A stretch of DNA of 64,000 bases from Gemmatimonadales bacterium UBA2975 (GTDB lineage Bacteria; Gemmatimonadota; Gemmatimonadetes; Longimicrobiales; Gaopeijiaceae). The notes under the pieces were generated by a model that saw only the letters and a list, made by a program, of their open reading frames with translations, did no database searches and was not told where the DNA came from. Shown here in pieces: positions 8,488-17,566 of this stretch. The translations under genes were made by a program, and so were the position numbers. Each line of letters opens with the position of its first letter. Positions within the stretch are counted from its first letter, which is position 1. The stretch spans positions 134,009 through 198,008 of the forward strand of contig DEAT01000022.1 of the NCBI GenBank assembly GCA_002348265.1. The letters run 5' to 3'.

Positions 8488-8868
8488 TCAGTTTCCTAGA
8501 GCCGCGGTTGCGACGATCTCAAGTACATAGGGATCCCTGAAGCTCTTAACCGGCACGATCGCCCTGGCGGGCTTATGAGGACCCATGACTTCGGCATAGA
8601 CTTCGTTTACTGCGCTCCAGTGCTCTATGCCTGATACGTATATCATCATTCGTACCACAGACTTTAAGCTGGACCCCGCCTCCTTGAGTACAACTTCGAT
8701 GTTGGTGAGAGCCTGGCGTGCCTGCTCAGCAGCGTCGCCGGGGTGTGCATCTGGGTTCTTCGGGTCTGTACCCAGCATGCCCGATACGTAAACGACGCCG
8801 CCGTACACCACCGCCTGACTGTAGTGTCCGGCGGGCTGTGTCCCTTCTTTTGTATGGATGAATTTCAT
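8488..8868 (-). CDS. Rid (YjgF/YER057c/UK114) family enamine/imine deaminase-like protein
   Basis: A 126-residue Rid-family protein with the usual GHYSQAVVYGGVVYVSGMLG opening, QALTNIEVVLKEAGSSL in the middle and KPARAIVPV with the conserved active-site Arg. The Glu that RidA proper uses near the C-terminus (IEIEAIA in E. coli) is Val here (LEIVATA), so this belongs to a non-archetypal Rid subgroup. Rid proteins hydrolyse reactive enamines and imines, releasing ammonia and a keto acid. The start is ATG 8868, because the 45 residues encoded further upstream fall inside the amine oxidase gene and are not family-like. It lies 22 bases after that FAD oxidase, whose imine product would be a natural substrate. 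Confidence 0.88.
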   Translation of the reverse strand: MKFIHTKEGTQPAGHYSQAVVYGGVVYVSGMLGTDPKNPDAHPGDAAEQARQALTNIEVVLKEAGSSLKSVVRMMIYVSGIEHWSAVNEVYAEVMGPHKPARAIVPVKSFRDPYVLEIVATAALGN

Positions 8869-8890
8869 CGGATCTCTGTTCAGTTGGAGT

Positions 8891-10075
8891 TTAGATTTGT
8901 AACCGAGCAGCTTCCTTTCTTGGCTTTCCTTGCTCGCGCCAAGCAAATCGATAAAGCCATCGGTTGTCCCGCTTTTCCAATGCGTCCCCAACGATTCTAC
9001 CAATCATCGGTGTGAACTTAAAGCCGTGGCCACTCCCGCCAGCAGCAACTAAAAGACCTGATCTTTCAGGGTCTTCACCGATCCACAGATCACCATCGAA
9101 GGTGTCGCAGTAAAGGCATACCCTGGTTCCGACTACAGGGGCGTCTGCGAGTTTGGGTAGTGAGTTCCGCAGGAAAGATCGGGCGTTGTCTAGGTGTGTT
9201 TTGGATACCTCCCCTCGCGAGTCGGGATCGACAACGTGTCCATTTCCATGGTGACCAAGCTTGAGGCGGCCGTCTTGTAGAGCAGGAAAACCGTACCATC
9301 CAGAGCCAGATGTGTCCGCTGCAAACGGGGGAAAGATTGGGCTCTGCCACTGGGATGGATTCTCTACCTCGTAATGTATGATTGGTTGAGCGACCGGCTT
9401 GAGAGTATCCTCTAGCCAAGGGAGAAGAATTGGTGTCCACGCGCCTGCTGCCACCACCACTCGATCTGCTGTTAGCGTATTCATTGACCCATCCTGCTCT
9501 TGATAGCTGACACCGGACACCTGAGAGCCCTTGTTAAGGACTTCGTTGAGTGTCCCTTTGACAAAGTGCACCCCCTCGGCCCGCCCCAATTCCAGCAGGC
9601 GCGATACGACCGCGCCACTTTCTGCCCAGCCTCCTCGGGGACTTAGATAACCTTGGGGATAAAGGCTGGCGTTCCACGCCGGCCATTTGGCGGCGAGTTG
9701 TGCGGCATTAAATCGCTCGGGTGTATACCCTCGCTCCCGAAGAACACGTTCGCTTTCGAATTCAAAGCTCCCAGGTTCAAATGGATTGGCAGCAAGCACT
9801 AGAAAGCGTTCGGGGTGATACAAGCGCTTAGGCCACTCCTCGTTCCACTGCTCCCATGTGTTCAGAGAATAATCTGCGAGCTCGTGGTAAAAAATATCCG
9901 ATCCATAATCCATGCGGATCATCTTGCTTATGTCGGTTGATGAGGCGCTTGGATGGGGACCGATTGTTCGGTCGAGTATAGTTACCTGGTGCCCTCTCTG
10001 AGCGAGCTCGAGCGCCGAGACTGCTCCGAATGCTCCTGCTCCTACCACGAGTACGTCTAAACACTCTCTTTGCAT
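8891..10075 (-). CDS. FAD-dependent amine/amino-acid oxidoreductase (DAO, monomeric sarcosine oxidase-like)
   Basis: A 394-residue flavoprotein. The N-terminal Rossmann motif VVGAGAFG at about 11-17 binds FAD, followed by SALELAQRGHQVTILDR. Then come the substrate-binding beta domain and a C-terminal GLLVAAGGSGHGFKFTPMIG, the covalent or close flavin-contact segment of the sarcosine oxidase / N-methyltryptophan oxidase group. These enzymes oxidise secondary or primary amino acids to imines with H2O2 production. The gene is first in a two-gene unit with the Rid gene and diverges from an ornithine-cyclodeaminase-like gene across 61 bases holding a palindrome. The exact substrate is not predictable. 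Confidence 0.85.
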   Translation of the reverse strand: MQRECLDVLVVGAGAFGAVSALELAQRGHQVTILDRTIGPHPSASSTDISKMIRMDYGSDIFYHELADYSLNTWEQWNEEWPKRLYHPERFLVLAANPFEPGSFEFESERVLRERGYTPERFNAAQLAAKWPAWNASLYPQGYLSPRGGWAESGAVVSRLLELGRAEGVHFVKGTLNEVLNKGSQVSGVSYQEQDGSMNTLTADRVVVAAGAWTPILLPWLEDTLKPVAQPIIHYEVENPSQWQSPIFPPFAADTSGSGWYGFPALQDGRLKLGHHGNGHVVDPDSRGEVSKTHLDNARSFLRNSLPKLADAPVVGTRVCLYCDTFDGDLWIGEDPERSGLLVAAGGSGHGFKFTPMIGRIVGDALEKRDNRWLYRFAWREQGKPRKEAARLQI

Positions 10076-10105
10076 CTGTGTCCTTGGGGATTCATGTTTT
10101 TACAA

Positions 10106-10126
10106 TTGAGAGCACTCTGCACTCAA
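10106..10126. promoter_or_regulatory. Imperfect 21-bp palindrome (candidate operator) between divergent amine oxidase and OCD genes
   Basis: TTGAGAGCA-CTC-TGCACTCAA pairs at 8 of 9 positions per arm around a 3-base centre. It fills most of the 61-base gap between divergent start codons and overlaps the TTGAGA that could act as the -35 of the plus-strand gene. The -10 would be TACAAT at 10127-10132, with a short 15-base spacer, implying a nearly leaderless message. A dimeric regulator binding here could control both directions. The regulator is not encoded next to it. Confidence 0.5.
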
Positions 10127-10136
10127 TACAATCTCT

Positions 10137-11111
10137 ATGCAAATGCGAATCCTATCCGAAGCCGATGTGCGTCAGGCAGTAGATATGCCGGCAGCGATTG
10201 ACGCGATGCGTGATGCTTTCTCGGTACTGTCGTCTGGTCAGGCGACTGTGCCGATAAGGCTTGGGCTTGAAACAGAGTTCGGTATTTCGCTCTTTATGCC
10301 TGCGCACATGAAACCGTCAGGACAGGCAGGCGCTAAGGTTGTATCAGTGAATCCCGGTAATGTGACTAAAGGGTTGCCAGTGATCCACGCAGTCGTTCTG
10401 ATCATGGACCCGGTAACGGGAACGCCGTTAGCTCTAATGGACGGGACTTGGCTTACAGCTCTTAGGACTGGAGCAATCGGTGGACTGGCAGCTCAAGTCC
10501 TGTCGCGCAAGGATTCATCTGTGGTGGCACTCTTCGGTGCCGGTGTTCAGGCGCGGACTCAGTTAGAGGCTGTCCGGTGCGTTCGTGATATTCAAGAAGT
10601 ACGGGTGGTTTCACTAAGCGGGACCAGTGCGCAGCAACTCGCTTCAGAACTCGAAGGTGTTACTGCGCTTGGGTTGAGCGATCCTAGTATAGCGATCGCC
10701 GGTGCCGATATAGTGATTGCAGCCACAAGCAGCACCACTCCAGTCTTCAAGGGCTGCCAAATCGACCCAGGCACTCACGTGACCGGAGTCGGATCTTTTA
10801 CCATCGACATGCGTGAGGTAGACGCAGAACTCATAACACGAGCCCGGGTGGTTGTTGACCAACGGGATGCTATCCTGGATGAGGCTGGGGATATCGTTGG
10901 ACCAATCCGAGACGGTGTAGTGGATGAGTCCATCATGCATGCTGAGATTGGCGAGATCCTGCTTGGAGAGAAGGAAGGTCGACGAGACAGCGAACAAATC
11001 ACGTTCTTCAAATCGGTTGGCAATGCAGTCCAAGACCTAGCTGTGGCCTCTCTAGTGCTGGAGGTCGCAGAACGGGAAGACTTGGGGGTCGTAGTAGATT
11101 TAGGGGGATGA
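10137..11111 (+). CDS. Ornithine cyclodeaminase / mu-crystallin family protein
   Basis: A 324-residue protein with the family pattern: RILSEADVRQAVDMPAAIDA at the N-terminus, GAKVVSVNPGN with the substrate-contact Lys, DGTWLTALRTGA, then the NAD(P)-binding Rossmann segment VVALFGAGVQARTQLEAV and TGVGSFTIDMREVD. Members include ornithine cyclodeaminase, alanine dehydrogenase of the archaeal type and ketimine or pyrroline-carboxylate reductases, so the exact reaction is open. Its divergent arrangement with an FAD amine oxidase and a Rid protein suggests metabolism of cyclic or N-substituted amino acids through imine intermediates. The start ATG follows a TACAAT box very closely. Confidence 0.88.
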   Translation: MQMRILSEADVRQAVDMPAAIDAMRDAFSVLSSGQATVPIRLGLETEFGISLFMPAHMKPSGQAGAKVVSVNPGNVTKGLPVIHAVVLIMDPVTGTPLALMDGTWLTALRTGAIGGLAAQVLSRKDSSVVALFGAGVQARTQLEAVRCVRDIQEVRVVSLSGTSAQQLASELEGVTALGLSDPSIAIAGADIVIAATSSTTPVFKGCQIDPGTHVTGVGSFTIDMREVDAELITRARVVVDQRDAILDEAGDIVGPIRDGVVDESIMHAEIGEILLGEKEGRRDSEQITFFKSVGNAVQDLAVASLVLEVAEREDLGVVVDLGG

Positions 11112-11125
11112 CCCTTCTAGGGAGA

Positions 11126-13486
11126 CTACAGGCCAGTCTGTTCTGGAGTGCCTAGGGTCTGCCACTGCTGTGATAGAACCTCGTACCGTTCTCGAGCCTC
11201 AGTGTCCCCATACTGAACGGCTGCTTCTAGTAGAGAGAGGTACACCCATGAGTAATAGTTTGGGATCCCAATCGTGGCGATATCCGGCCAGTGATCCCAC
11301 TGGGGAATATCACCGCGATGGATGAATACCTGGTCGGCTAGTAGCGCTGTCCGCTCTTGGTCAACGAATTCACCTGTCACTGGGACGTAGGGTGATCCGG
11401 TCAGTGCTGTGAACCGGGGGTTATCTGCCGGTGGACCATTACTCAACCGGAAAGCCAGGCCTTGGCGTACGAGGTAGGGTTGGACGCCAAGAGAGGCCGC
11501 CGCATTTCCGCTGGACGCGAAGTAGATAGGTCTGTCGTCTATGGATTCGACGAGAAGCGTTAGAGCAAAACGTTGCCATGGCTGTAGGAGCATGCCGCTT
11601 GGTAGGCGGGCTTCAATATTGCCGATCTGGATCGCTACGCCTTGGTCCAAGCGTGTAAAGGCCATCGAGGCCTCTTCTATCTGCTCGTCTGTGAGGGGGA
11701 GAATACTCCTCGTAGGTGGAGAGATCGATTGGATTATAATCGGCGTCTGGTTTCCTGCTTTCCCTGGTTCAGTGACGTATGCTGCCTGTGTGTTACTTGG
11801 GTCGTACGGCCTCTGGCACTGGATCACGCTCCAGTCCGACGCCGGGTCGATGTCGTGGCAAGGCTCCGTGAGCCTCTTGAGTTGCTTTGTGTACCATTCT
11901 GTGTTGAGATATGACGTTACGATGACCGTGACGTCTCTTCGGATACCTTCTACCTCCTGTAGGTACCAGAGCGGGAAGGTGTCGTTGTCACCGTTGGTGA
12001 ATAGGACCGAATATGGTTCGACGCTCATGAGTAGATTGTAGGCCCAGTCCCGAGCAGCGTAGTCATATGTTCTGGTCGCCCAGCTCCAGTTGAGGCCTAG
12101 GGGTATTAGAGCGAGCAGGAGAATCGGACTCGCCTTTTTTAGCCCCAATCCTGCTTCGTCGGCCGTTTCCTTCCACAAACTGGCTATACCCATTCCGGCC
12201 CAAAGTCCCCACACGGAAAAGCTTACTACAAAGAAGTAGTCGCGCTCCCGAACTTCATGCAGCGAGCGGTCCGCAACGGGAGCAAGGAGTGAATACCCGT
12301 ACTTGAAGTTGAGGTAGTAGATCAGTGCGACCGAAAGAGTTGCAAACAGCGTGGCGATGTATATGAAACCGGCTTTGTCTCGCCGATAATGTTCCACAGC
12401 ACCCCAGATTCCAAGTCCAGTGAAGAGCATTGTGAATGGAAGACGGATGCGAGCAAAAACTCCCTGTTCACCCTCTAATGACCTTGCCCATTGCCAGTCG
12501 AAGTACTGAAGGTAGTTCAAGAACTGATCAGTCAGGGGTGCCTGCCGGGGCACCAGGGATGGCTTGTCATACTGGGTTCTGTTCAGTGCTTCAGAGAGTG
12601 CCTCGCACCCAGCTTTTCCGTAGCTGACCACGGCGGTGATGGCTGATCCTATATCAGGACAGGTTGGAGCCCCTTCGTTGATAACTGGACCGAGTCCTGC
12701 CCGTATTGGCAGGAAGAGGTGGATCGACAGCCCGAGGATGGCAGCCGCCAGTCCTCCGACATACAAACGCCAGTTCAATAGGGTGCGAGGGTGCACCCAA
12801 AGGACAAAGAGTATGATGGCGGGGGCAGCCAGGAATGCCATTAGGTGGTTCCCAACACTAAGGGCGAGCACGAACACCATGAGAATCAGAAGATTATCGT
12901 CTTCTTTACCTCGCCCGAGGTTTTCTTGCCAGCGGACGATGAGCCATGACAGTAAGGCAATCGTGAGAAGCGATACTGTGTATACTTTCTCGTTGACGTT
13001 CGACTGATTCCAGACAGTGAAGGCAGTCGCGCTCACCAATACCGCAGCAGTCGCGCCTATGAGCCGGAAGCTCCGTTTCTCGGAGAAATGCCTCAGGACA
13101 TGGTGCACGACGAGGAACCAGAATGCGTGGGCCGCTGCACTCATGAAGGAACTGAAGAGGTTTATCTTCACTGCCGCGGTCAACCCGAGCGGGCTAAGGA
13201 GTATCGACCACGCACGTGCCAGTACTACAAAGAGTGGGTTCCCCGGTGGATGGGGTATACCCATAATTTCCCCAGTGGCGATGTACTCACTGGTATCCCA
13301 GAAGGCTGTCGTCGGTGCTAAAGTCGCCGCGTAGAGGACAAATACTGCCAAGCCTGCGGCAAGAGCCACTATGTATGGCGGCTCTGAGTCCGCTGCCCCC
13401 GTGACCTTCAATGACGATGAGCCATTCGCGAGTGCTTCGGTTCCCTTAGAACGGGTCCTGGAGAGTTTGCTGACGTCTGGGCTCAT
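11126..13486 (-). CDS. DUF2723 multi-spanning membrane protein (glycosyltransferase-like)
   Basis: A 786-residue protein with an N-terminal membrane half of about ten or more helices and a soluble C-terminal half. The early TAFWDTSEYIATGEIMGIPH segment followed by HPPGNPLF is the hallmark of DUF2723, a family common in Bacteroidota, Gemmatimonadota and related phyla. It shows distant likeness to GT-C glycosyltransferases that use lipid-linked sugars; the Asp-Glu pair before HPPG fits their first-loop acidic motif. A role in envelope or protein glycosylation is inferred. The C-terminal half contains NGDNDTFPLWYLQEVEGIRRD, also typical of the family. It converges on the OCD gene with only 14 bases between them. 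The first 30 residues are polar and the true start could be further in. Confidence 0.85.
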   Translation of the reverse strand: MSPDVSKLSRTRSKGTEALANGSSSLKVTGAADSEPPYIVALAAGLAVFVLYAATLAPTTAFWDTSEYIATGEIMGIPHPPGNPLFVVLARAWSILLSPLGLTAAVKINLFSSFMSAAAHAFWFLVVHHVLRHFSEKRSFRLIGATAAVLVSATAFTVWNQSNVNEKVYTVSLLTIALLSWLIVRWQENLGRGKEDDNLLILMVFVLALSVGNHLMAFLAAPAIILFVLWVHPRTLLNWRLYVGGLAAAILGLSIHLFLPIRAGLGPVINEGAPTCPDIGSAITAVVSYGKAGCEALSEALNRTQYDKPSLVPRQAPLTDQFLNYLQYFDWQWARSLEGEQGVFARIRLPFTMLFTGLGIWGAVEHYRRDKAGFIYIATLFATLSVALIYYLNFKYGYSLLAPVADRSLHEVRERDYFFVVSFSVWGLWAGMGIASLWKETADEAGLGLKKASPILLLALIPLGLNWSWATRTYDYAARDWAYNLLMSVEPYSVLFTNGDNDTFPLWYLQEVEGIRRDVTVIVTSYLNTEWYTKQLKRLTEPCHDIDPASDWSVIQCQRPYDPSNTQAAYVTEPGKAGNQTPIIIQSISPPTRSILPLTDEQIEEASMAFTRLDQGVAIQIGNIEARLPSGMLLQPWQRFALTLLVESIDDRPIYFASSGNAAASLGVQPYLVRQGLAFRLSNGPPADNPRFTALTGSPYVPVTGEFVDQERTALLADQVFIHRGDIPQWDHWPDIATIGIPNYYSWVYLSLLEAAVQYGDTEARERYEVLSQQWQTLGTPEQTGL

Positions 13487-13554
13487 GCTAGATCATATGC
13501 GTTTGGATGCTGCGCCTTTAGGCGAAAACCCAAAAGATAGAAAGTGGTGGGTCT

Positions 13555-15570
13555 TTAGTCTGTTGTCAGGTGGAGCGTGCCCCACTCGTCGACGTTCATC
13601 GTCCAATCAGGGGGCACCCAGACTGTTCCACTGTATTCTTTCACCACAAGTGGCCCATGCAGAATGTCTTTTGGACCTAACTCGCTTCGCCACAGGCTCA
13701 TCGCCTCGTGTTTTATTCCACCGTAGACGAGCGACACAGGTTTCATCTGGGCTGCGTTACCCACGGTCGGTAACCGCGCAGCTCTCAGGTCAAGAGGTGG
13801 AGCAGATGCGATGATTCGCAGGGTTACGGCCTCCACCGCAGTTTGTTCTCGTCGATAGCCATAACGCTCGTGGTGTGCTTTATGGAACTCTTCGACCCAG
13901 TCTTGGACTGGGACGCTGAGCTCAAAACTCTGCCCTTGATAGCGCGCGTCGACCCATTTTTCCACACTTATTAAATTCGAGTTAACGCCTCCTTCTGCCA
14001 TCGACTTACGTGCACGCTCTTCCAAGTTACTTAGGGCAGCGGAAAGTCGGTTTTCTAGGTCGAGTGTTTCAGTGTTCAGGAGCACTGTTCGCGATACCTC
14101 TTGGGTGACCGGTGAGGCCAGCATTCCATACGCAGAAAGCAACCCGGGATCAGGTGGCACGAGTGCCCGACGCGAACCGAGGCGCTTCGTAAGCTCGGCA
14201 ACGTGAAGTCCTCCTGCTCCACCGAAGGCCACTACTGCGAAGTCTACTGGATCATATCCACGCTCTACAGAAATGACTCGCAATGCCCTTTCCATCGCCG
14301 TGTCTGCGACTGAGAGGATCCCTTCGGCAGCTTGGTCCAAGGTCATATCGAGAGCTTGAGCAATCTCTCTGAGAGGCGCCTCGATTGCATTTTGATCGAG
14401 TAGCCGGGTTCCACCAAGGAAAGCATCCGCCGGAAGTCGTCCTAGCCAGACGTGCGCATCGGTGACCGTTACCTCCTTGCCCCCTAGTCCGTAACAGATA
14501 GGTCCGGGTTGGGCGCCCGCGCTGCGTGGACCGACCCGTAAGGCTCCCCCAGGGTCGACACGTGCTATCGATCCCCCACCCGCTCCGACTGTGTGGATAT
14601 CAATCACAGGAATAGCTGCCGGCTGTCCGCCGATCGAAAACTCACGTGTTCGAAGCGGTCGCCCTGGGCAGAGCGATACGTCAGTCGACGTACCTCCCAT
14701 ATCGAAAGATAAGATTGAATCGAATCCGGCCCGACTCCCCCATGTAAGAGCACCGACGACCCCTCCAGCTGGACCCGACAACACCGTATGAACGGGTTCG
14801 CGCTGAGCCCGCTCGATTGTGAGTGCTCCTCCGTTTGAGCCCATGATCGAAAGTCTTTCCGCACCAGCCTCCCGTGCTAGTCGACCTAGATAACGATCCA
14901 TTATTGGAGCCACGTAAGCGTTCAATACCGTCGTTGAAGTTCTTTCGTATTCTCGGAATTCTGGCACGATCTCACTGGAGACCGAAATGGGGATCGCGTA
15001 GTCACCGAGCCCTTCAGCGATTGCTTTTGAGACGTTTTGTTCGTGGGCCGGGTTCGCATAAGAGTGTAAAAGACAGATAGCAACGGATTCCGCTCCTCGC
15101 TCAAGAATTTCATCTGCGAGACTAGCTAAGTGTTCTTCGTTGAGTGGTTCGAGTTCCTCTCCGAGCGGGCCTATACGACCGGGTACACCAATCCGATCAT
15201 CCCGAGCTACTAAGGGTGGAGGACGATGACCAACCAATGCGTAGAGTTGCGGTCTGTCCTGGCGTCCAATCTCGATGACGTCCTCGAAGCCTTCGTTCGT
15301 CACTAGAGCTACACGTGCGCCGCGTCTTTCGAGTAGGGCATTTGTTGCCACGGTAGAGCCATGAAGGAGTGCAAAGTCATCGCGGCCCTCAAGGATCTGC
15401 TTGATGCCGTTGAGAACTGCCTGTGAGGGGTCATTTGGCGTGGAGGGCACCTTCAAGGTCTGGATCTCATCACCGATGAGTAAAACTAGGTCGGTGAATG
15501 TTCCCCCCGTATCAATGGCGAGGAGCGGTAGTGGCCTCTCTCTCTGGGTCAGGGCGCCAGGGGTACTCAT
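13555..15570 (-). CDS. Hydantoinase/oxoprolinase subunit A (HyuA family)
   Basis: A 671-residue HyuA-type protein. The N-terminal ASKHA phosphate-binding motif AIDTGGTFTDLV lies near residue 19-30, NGGALTIERA and HTVLSGPAGGVVGA are in the middle, DMGGTSTDVSL is the second nucleotide-binding segment, and the C-terminal acetone-carboxylase/HyuA domain begins around residue 500. Family members use ATP to open hydantoins or 5-oxoproline (pyroglutamate), usually with a HyuB partner encoded next door. No HyuB is visible here. The next gene upstream is an M20 dipeptidase, which suggests peptide or cyclised amino acid breakdown. A weak AGAGAAAG lies before the ATG. Confidence 0.88.
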   Translation of the reverse strand: MSTPGALTQRERPLPLLAIDTGGTFTDLVLLIGDEIQTLKVPSTPNDPSQAVLNGIKQILEGRDDFALLHGSTVATNALLERRGARVALVTNEGFEDVIEIGRQDRPQLYALVGHRPPPLVARDDRIGVPGRIGPLGEELEPLNEEHLASLADEILERGAESVAICLLHSYANPAHEQNVSKAIAEGLGDYAIPISVSSEIVPEFREYERTSTTVLNAYVAPIMDRYLGRLAREAGAERLSIMGSNGGALTIERAQREPVHTVLSGPAGGVVGALTWGSRAGFDSILSFDMGGTSTDVSLCPGRPLRTREFSIGGQPAAIPVIDIHTVGAGGGSIARVDPGGALRVGPRSAGAQPGPICYGLGGKEVTVTDAHVWLGRLPADAFLGGTRLLDQNAIEAPLREIAQALDMTLDQAAEGILSVADTAMERALRVISVERGYDPVDFAVVAFGGAGGLHVAELTKRLGSRRALVPPDPGLLSAYGMLASPVTQEVSRTVLLNTETLDLENRLSAALSNLEERARKSMAEGGVNSNLISVEKWVDARYQGQSFELSVPVQDWVEEFHKAHHERYGYRREQTAVEAVTLRIIASAPPLDLRAARLPTVGNAAQMKPVSLVYGGIKHEAMSLWRSELGPKDILHGPLVVKEYSGTVWVPPDWTMNVDEWGTLHLTTD

Positions 15571-15672
15571 CCGCTTTCTCTGTTCATAGTCGACATGTAG
15601 ATGAATTGGCTACCACGTTAGTGCCCAATGTATCACTGACCTGAAGTGGGTGGGTACGAGGTGCACTTGGGC

Positions 15673-17052
15673 TTACGAGCTGTTCTCGACCTTGACTAGC
15701 TTGTGATACAGCCGTGCCAGAGCACCGATTCCTTTTTCATAATTGTCTATCGGGAACCACTCGTTTGGCGCGTGTAGGTTGCATCCTGGGAGAGAAAATC
15801 CTACTAGGAGTGCGTTCGCATCCAACTTTTCTTCGAATTCGATCACTATCGGAATTGAACCTCCGCCACCCATGGGAACCGGCTTGGTCCCAAACGCTTC
15901 CTCCAGTGCTTCTGAAGCTGCTTCGAAGGCCGGACCTTCAACGCTGGTTCGCCATGGTCTCCCTCCGTGGAGATCCAAAACGTCTACCCGAACACCGGGC
16001 AGGTCTAGGCTGGAGATGTGAGCTTTGAGTAGCTGATAGATCCGATCGGGATTCTGGTCCGGAACGAGGCGGAAGCTGACTTTGGCCATGGCGTGATTAG
16101 GGAGCACTGTCTTCGCACCCTCACCAGTGTAGCCCGAGAGAAATCCACATACATCACAGGTAGGACGAATCCATAGGCGCTCCAGAGTTTCGTACCCGTC
16201 TTCTCCTGTCAGCTGATCTAGGTCGAGTGCTTTGGAAAATTCGTCATCTGAGTGGGGTAAACTTGCTATTTCCTCTAGGGTTTCAGTATCCCATGCGAGC
16301 ACGTTGTCGTAGAAACCTTCGATCGCTACAGATCCGTCATCTCGATGCAGAGACGCGATGATCCGCGCCAGCATGTTGGCCGGGTTAGCTACGGCGCCAC
16401 CGAATTCTCCAGAGTGCAGGTCGCTATTGGCTCCGTGCACGTGGATTTCGAAATATGCTAAGCCACGGAGAGAAAACCCGATCGAGGGAATCCCTTCAGC
16501 GTACATTCCTGTGTCAGAGATTAGCACGACGTCACACGCAAGTTTATCTGCATGTTCTAGTACGAATGGCACAAGGTTCGGCGAACCCACTTCTTCCTCT
16601 CCTTCCGCGATCAAGACGACGTTGACGGGCAATTCTGTTCCTGTGGCGTGGTATGCCTCCAAGGCCTTCACATGCATGTAAAGCTGACCTTTGTCGTCTG
16701 CTGAGCCGCGGCCGTATATCCGCCCATCGCGCTCGCTCGGCTCAAATGGTGGAGAATGCCAGAGCTCCAGAGGGTCTGGTGGTTGGACATCGTAATGACC
16801 GTATATCAGAACCGTTGGGGCGTTCGGATCACCCGTTTGTTTTTCAGCCAAAACGATAGGGTGGCCGGGGGTTTCAAAGACGGTTGATTTTAGTCCGGCT
16901 ACAGTCAGTTGCGATGAGAGCCACTCCGCGGCAGCGCGGGTGTCTTGGTCGTACTGAGGGTCGGCACTGACTGAAGGAATGCGCAGGAAATCGTGAAGCT
17001 CAGCACGAAAGCGCCCGAGGTTAGTATCAATGAATCGCTGTACGCCCGACAT
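15673..17052 (-). CDS. M20 family metallo-dipeptidase
   Basis: A 459-residue M20 peptidase with the di-zinc site in order: GHYDVQPPDP (H86, catalytic D88), GRGSADDKGQ (bridging Asp at 119/120), IAEGEEEVGSPN (catalytic Glu followed by metal Glu at about 152-153), and a late His in SLPGCNLHAPNEWF. The dimerisation insert follows the usual plan. There is no signal peptide, so it is probably cytosolic and cleaves dipeptides or similar N-acyl amino acids after uptake. AAGGACA precedes the ATG by about 8 bases. It is followed, 102 bases on, by the HyuA-type gene on the same strand. Confidence 0.9.
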   Translation of the reverse strand: MSGVQRFIDTNLGRFRAELHDFLRIPSVSADPQYDQDTRAAAEWLSSQLTVAGLKSTVFETPGHPIVLAEKQTGDPNAPTVLIYGHYDVQPPDPLELWHSPPFEPSERDGRIYGRGSADDKGQLYMHVKALEAYHATGTELPVNVVLIAEGEEEVGSPNLVPFVLEHADKLACDVVLISDTGMYAEGIPSIGFSLRGLAYFEIHVHGANSDLHSGEFGGAVANPANMLARIIASLHRDDGSVAIEGFYDNVLAWDTETLEEIASLPHSDDEFSKALDLDQLTGEDGYETLERLWIRPTCDVCGFLSGYTGEGAKTVLPNHAMAKVSFRLVPDQNPDRIYQLLKAHISSLDLPGVRVDVLDLHGGRPWRTSVEGPAFEAASEALEEAFGTKPVPMGGGGSIPIVIEFEEKLDANALLVGFSLPGCNLHAPNEWFPIDNYEKGIGALARLYHKLVKVENSS

Positions 17053-17083
17053 AGGGGGTGTCCTTCTGCCGGACCCTGGAGCT

Positions 17084-17362
17084 CTAAATGAGCGTGCGCA
17101 GGCCCCAGCGATAGATGAAGGTCATGAGGACCGAAAAAGCTACAGCGCCCGCCGTGCCGCCAATACTGAGTGCGAGCGGATCGAATAGATGAAAAATCCC
17201 AACTCCGAGCATACCACCGATCACAGCTGCGAATGCACCAATGAGCATGATGACCTGAGCATGTCCAGGTTGTTCTTCCGGTCGACTTATGGCGGCGCGC
17301 ATCAGGAGCCCGATTGCGGCGCCCATGACGATCCAGATGGCGATGCCTATCCAGTTCTGCAT
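17084..17362 (-). CDS. Small membrane protein, GlsB/YeaQ/YmgE-like
   Basis: A 92-residue protein with three predicted membrane segments (about 4-22, 36-58 and 63-84) and Gly-rich helices (GAAIGLLMRA, VIGGMLGVGIF, IGGTAGAVAFSVLMTF). It resembles the transglycosylase-associated GlsB/YeaQ/YmgE group of small inner-membrane proteins, whose function is poorly known and is linked to stress in some bacteria. It lies 31 bases upstream of the M20 dipeptidase on the same strand and may share its transcript. No good Shine-Dalgarno is seen. Confidence 0.65.
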   Translation of the reverse strand: MQNWIGIAIWIVMGAAIGLLMRAAISRPEEQPGHAQVIMLIGAFAAVIGGMLGVGIFHLFDPLALSIGGTAGAVAFSVLMTFIYRWGLRTLI

Positions 17363-17566
17363 ATGATGACTTGGAGGGTTTATGTCAGTCGTTCCGGGGA
17401 AATCTCCAAAAAAAGGTATCGGAACCGTGAGGCTGGAACCACCCCAAGAAGGATGGGCGCCCTGAGCTTACTGATTTCTTGCTACGCTTGGGATCGAGCG
17501 ACTTTCGCTAACGTCTGGAACGATTTTTTGATGGTCAGTACTTGTTGGTGTTGAGTGCAATCGGTG

